From DATKKX01 sp035542775 (GTDB lineage: Bacteria; Planctomycetota; Phycisphaerae; UBA1845; UTPLA1), in assembly GCA_035542775.1 (NCBI GenBank), contig DATKKX010000179.1, positions 1 through 6,744 of the forward strand: a DNA stretch of 6,744 nt, written 5' to 3'. The notes below the pieces were generated by a model that ran no database searches, had not been told where the DNA came from, and saw only the letters and a program-made list of their open reading frames with translations. Shown one piece after another: positions 5,547-6,744 of the stretch (position 1 is the first letter of the stretch; each line of letters begins with the position of its first letter). The position numbers and the translations under genes were made by a program.

Positions 5547-6744
5547 ATGCCCAACCCAAATCCGTCCAGAAACGCCCGCCGTCGCGCCGGCTCCAGCCTA
5601 GACGGCCAGGCTCATGTTGGAACCCGCCCAGGCCCAGCGTGGCTGTGCGCAGTCCTGCTGCTTGCCGGCCTGCTGGCTTACGTCAACAGTTTCCGAGGCG
5701 TAATGCTGTTCGACGATTTTGACGCCATCGCCATGAACAGCTCGATTCGAAGTCTGCGGCCCGTGGGTGCAGTCCTGACGCCGCCGGCGCAGTCTCCCAT
5801 GGCCGGCCGTCCGCTCGTGAACCTGACTTTTGCCATCAACTACGCTCTCGGCGGTTCAGATCTCTGGGGATACCACGCGGTCAATCTGGCGATTCATCTG
5901 GCGGCGGGCCTTCTGCTGTGGGGCGTTTTGACGCGGATATGGCGGGTAATCGTCGCGAATGACCCCAAAGACCAGGCGGCGACCGGCGCACGGGCGGACG
6001 ACGGAGCGGCATGGCTGGCGTTCGTTGCGGCGCTGATCTGGATCGTGCACCCATTGCAGACCGAGAGTGTGACCTACATCGTCCAGCGGGCCGAGGCGCT
6101 GCTGGGCTTGTTTTATCTGCTTACCTTGTATTGCACGATCCGGGGGATTCAGACAAAGGGGCGGGCTGCGGCGGCGTGGTTTGTCGCGGCCGTGGCAGGG
6201 TGCGGACTGGGCATGGCGACCAAGGAAAACATGGCCACTGCTCCGCTGGTGGTGTTCGTCGTCGACTGGGCGTTCTTCTCCAAATCCGTCGGCGAAGTGT
6301 TTCGTCGCCGGTGGGGGCTGTACGCCGGCCTGTCGGGGACACTTCTGATTCTGGCGGGTCTGACGGCCCCCGGACCGCGTTCTGATTCGGCCGGATTCCA
6401 TGTCGCGGGCATGACGGCCTGGAGTTATGCCACGTCGCAGCCGCTGGTGATCCTGTATTATCTGTGGCTGACGATATGCCCGTACCCCTTGTGCCTGGAT
6501 TATTCCTGGCCGGTCGTGCAAGCGTGGCCGGCCATCGTGCTTCCTGCACTGTTGCTTGCAGCGGCGGGACTGGCGAGCCTGTGGGCCCTGCGGGGCCGGT
6601 CGGCGCTCGGGGTTCTGGGGGTGTGTTTCTTTGTGGTGCTCGCTCCAACGTCGAGCTTCGTTCCCTTGAAGGATCTGGCGTTTGAGCATCGCATGTACCT
6701 GCCGCTGGCGGCGTTGATCGTCCTGGGGGTCGCGCTGGGCGATC
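5547..6744 (+). CDS. TMTC-like GT-C membrane protein, copy 3 (3' end outside window)
   Basis: The first 399 codons of a third paralog are present; the frame is open to the window edge and covers most of the membrane domain, but not the region where TPRs would lie. Visible landmarks are TM1 at about 31-46, Asp-Asp 56-57 in LFDDFDAI, GRPLVNLTFAINY (87-99), WGYHAVNLAIH (107-117), HPLQTESV (168-175), TKEN (225-228), PLCLDYS (314-320) and FEHRMYLP (379-386). It is closest to copy 2: both have ATKENMATAPLVV, WAFFSKSV and KDLAFEHRMYLP. Differences are Arg at 71 where copies 1 and 2 have Trp, and CPYPLC (311-316) where they have WPHPL, a His-to-Tyr change beside the Asp-Tyr motif. ATG 5547 gives an N-terminus that aligns with copy 2 (Met-Pro, basic stretch, then TM1). 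No strong Shine-Dalgarno site is seen. Predicted role is as for the other copies; the missing C-terminus limits the call. Confidence 0.86.
   Translation, partial: MPNPNPSRNARRRAGSSLDGQAHVGTRPGPAWLCAVLLLAGLLAYVNSFRGVMLFDDFDAIAMNSSIRSLRPVGAVLTPPAQSPMAGRPLVNLTFAINYALGGSDLWGYHAVNLAIHLAAGLLLWGVLTRIWRVIVANDPKDQAATGARADDGAAWLAFVAALIWIVHPLQTESVTYIVQRAEALLGLFYLLTLYCTIRGIQTKGRAAAAWFVAAVAGCGLGMATKENMATAPLVVFVVDWAFFSKSVGEVFRRRWGLYAGLSGTLLILAGLTAPGPRSDSAGFHVAGMTAWSYATSQPLVILYYLWLTICPYPLCLDYSWPVVQAWPAIVLPALLLAAAGLASLWALRGRSALGVLGVCFFVVLAPTSSFVPLKDLAFEHRMYLPLAALIVLGVALGD
6661..6697 (+). repeat. 37-bp exact direct repeat, member in copy 3
   Basis: Partner of the copy 2 member at 4243-4279, in the same coding register and encoding the same segment. 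The first mismatches are at 6660 (G against A) and 6698 (C against T). It marks either recent common ancestry or local gene conversion between copies 2 and 3. Confidence 0.9.

Larger units (their letters stand above)
835..6744 (+). repeat. Tandem gene array: at least three direct paralogs
   Basis: The three coding regions are head-to-tail direct copies with period about 2.3-2.4 kb (starts 835, 3123 and 5547). Protein similarity covers the entire visible length, including TM order and all landmark motifs, while DNA identity is patchy. No transposase, integrase or flanking inverted repeat is seen. Unequal crossing-over or segmental duplication is thus more likely than transposition. The array may continue to the right of the window. 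Confidence 0.85.

Noticed and set aside
883..6689. Long minus-strand open frames (for example 883-1764, 2044-3021, 3867-4592 and 5856-6689)
   Set aside because: They lie wholly opposite the conserved TMTC-like genes. Their products are rich in Arg, Pro, Gln and His with no family signature, as expected for antisense shadows of GC-rich genes. Similar shadows recur at matching places of each paralog simply because the sense strand is duplicated.

Overview
The window reads as the 3' end of a ribosomal RNA operon, followed on the same strand by a tandem array of at least three paralogous membrane-protein genes. Every supported feature is on the + strand. The DNA is GC-rich and coding density is high. 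The organism cannot be named from this window. A planctomycete-type bacterium is my best inference: the 5S rRNA is very short (about 109 nt, with a shortened helix IV), as reported for Planctomycetales, and large TPR/membrane proteins and weak Shine-Dalgarno sites are common there. This is a lean, not an identification.

Layout. Positions 1-524 are the last part of 23S rRNA, from the peptidyl-transferase centre to the 3' end. Positions 525-652 are a spacer with no tRNA, ending in a perfect 13-bp hairpin just before 5S rRNA (653-761). A strong intrinsic terminator (765-805) closes the operon. Only 29 bp later the first protein gene begins (835-3078), followed by a second (3123-5381) after a 44-bp gap. 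A third (5547 onward) follows a 165-bp gap and runs off the right edge with its stop not reached.

The three proteins share one plan: a basic N-terminus, a GT-C-fold-like polytopic membrane domain, then (visible in copies 1 and 2) eight uninterrupted 34-residue TPRs. The membrane domain carries the landmarks of eukaryotic TMTC1-4 (GT105, DUF1736) O-mannosyltransferases in the same order: an Asp-Asp pair after TM1, RP-x5-TF-x2-NY, a YH-x2-N-x3-H block, HP-x2-TE-x-V, KE, L-x2-DY and an (A/F)E-x-R-x-YLP block. The likely activity is transfer of a sugar from a polyprenyl-phosphate carrier to a protein outside the cytoplasm, with the TPR domain engaging the acceptor. Donor, acceptor and activity are inferred. 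No donor synthase or substrate gene is visible. Copies 2 and 3 resemble each other more than copy 1, which suggests stepwise tandem duplication.

No mobile element, CRISPR array, tRNA or minus-strand gene could be supported. The most interesting point is the tandem expansion of TMTC-like genes directly behind an rRNA operon, with almost no room for a promoter in front of the first copy.
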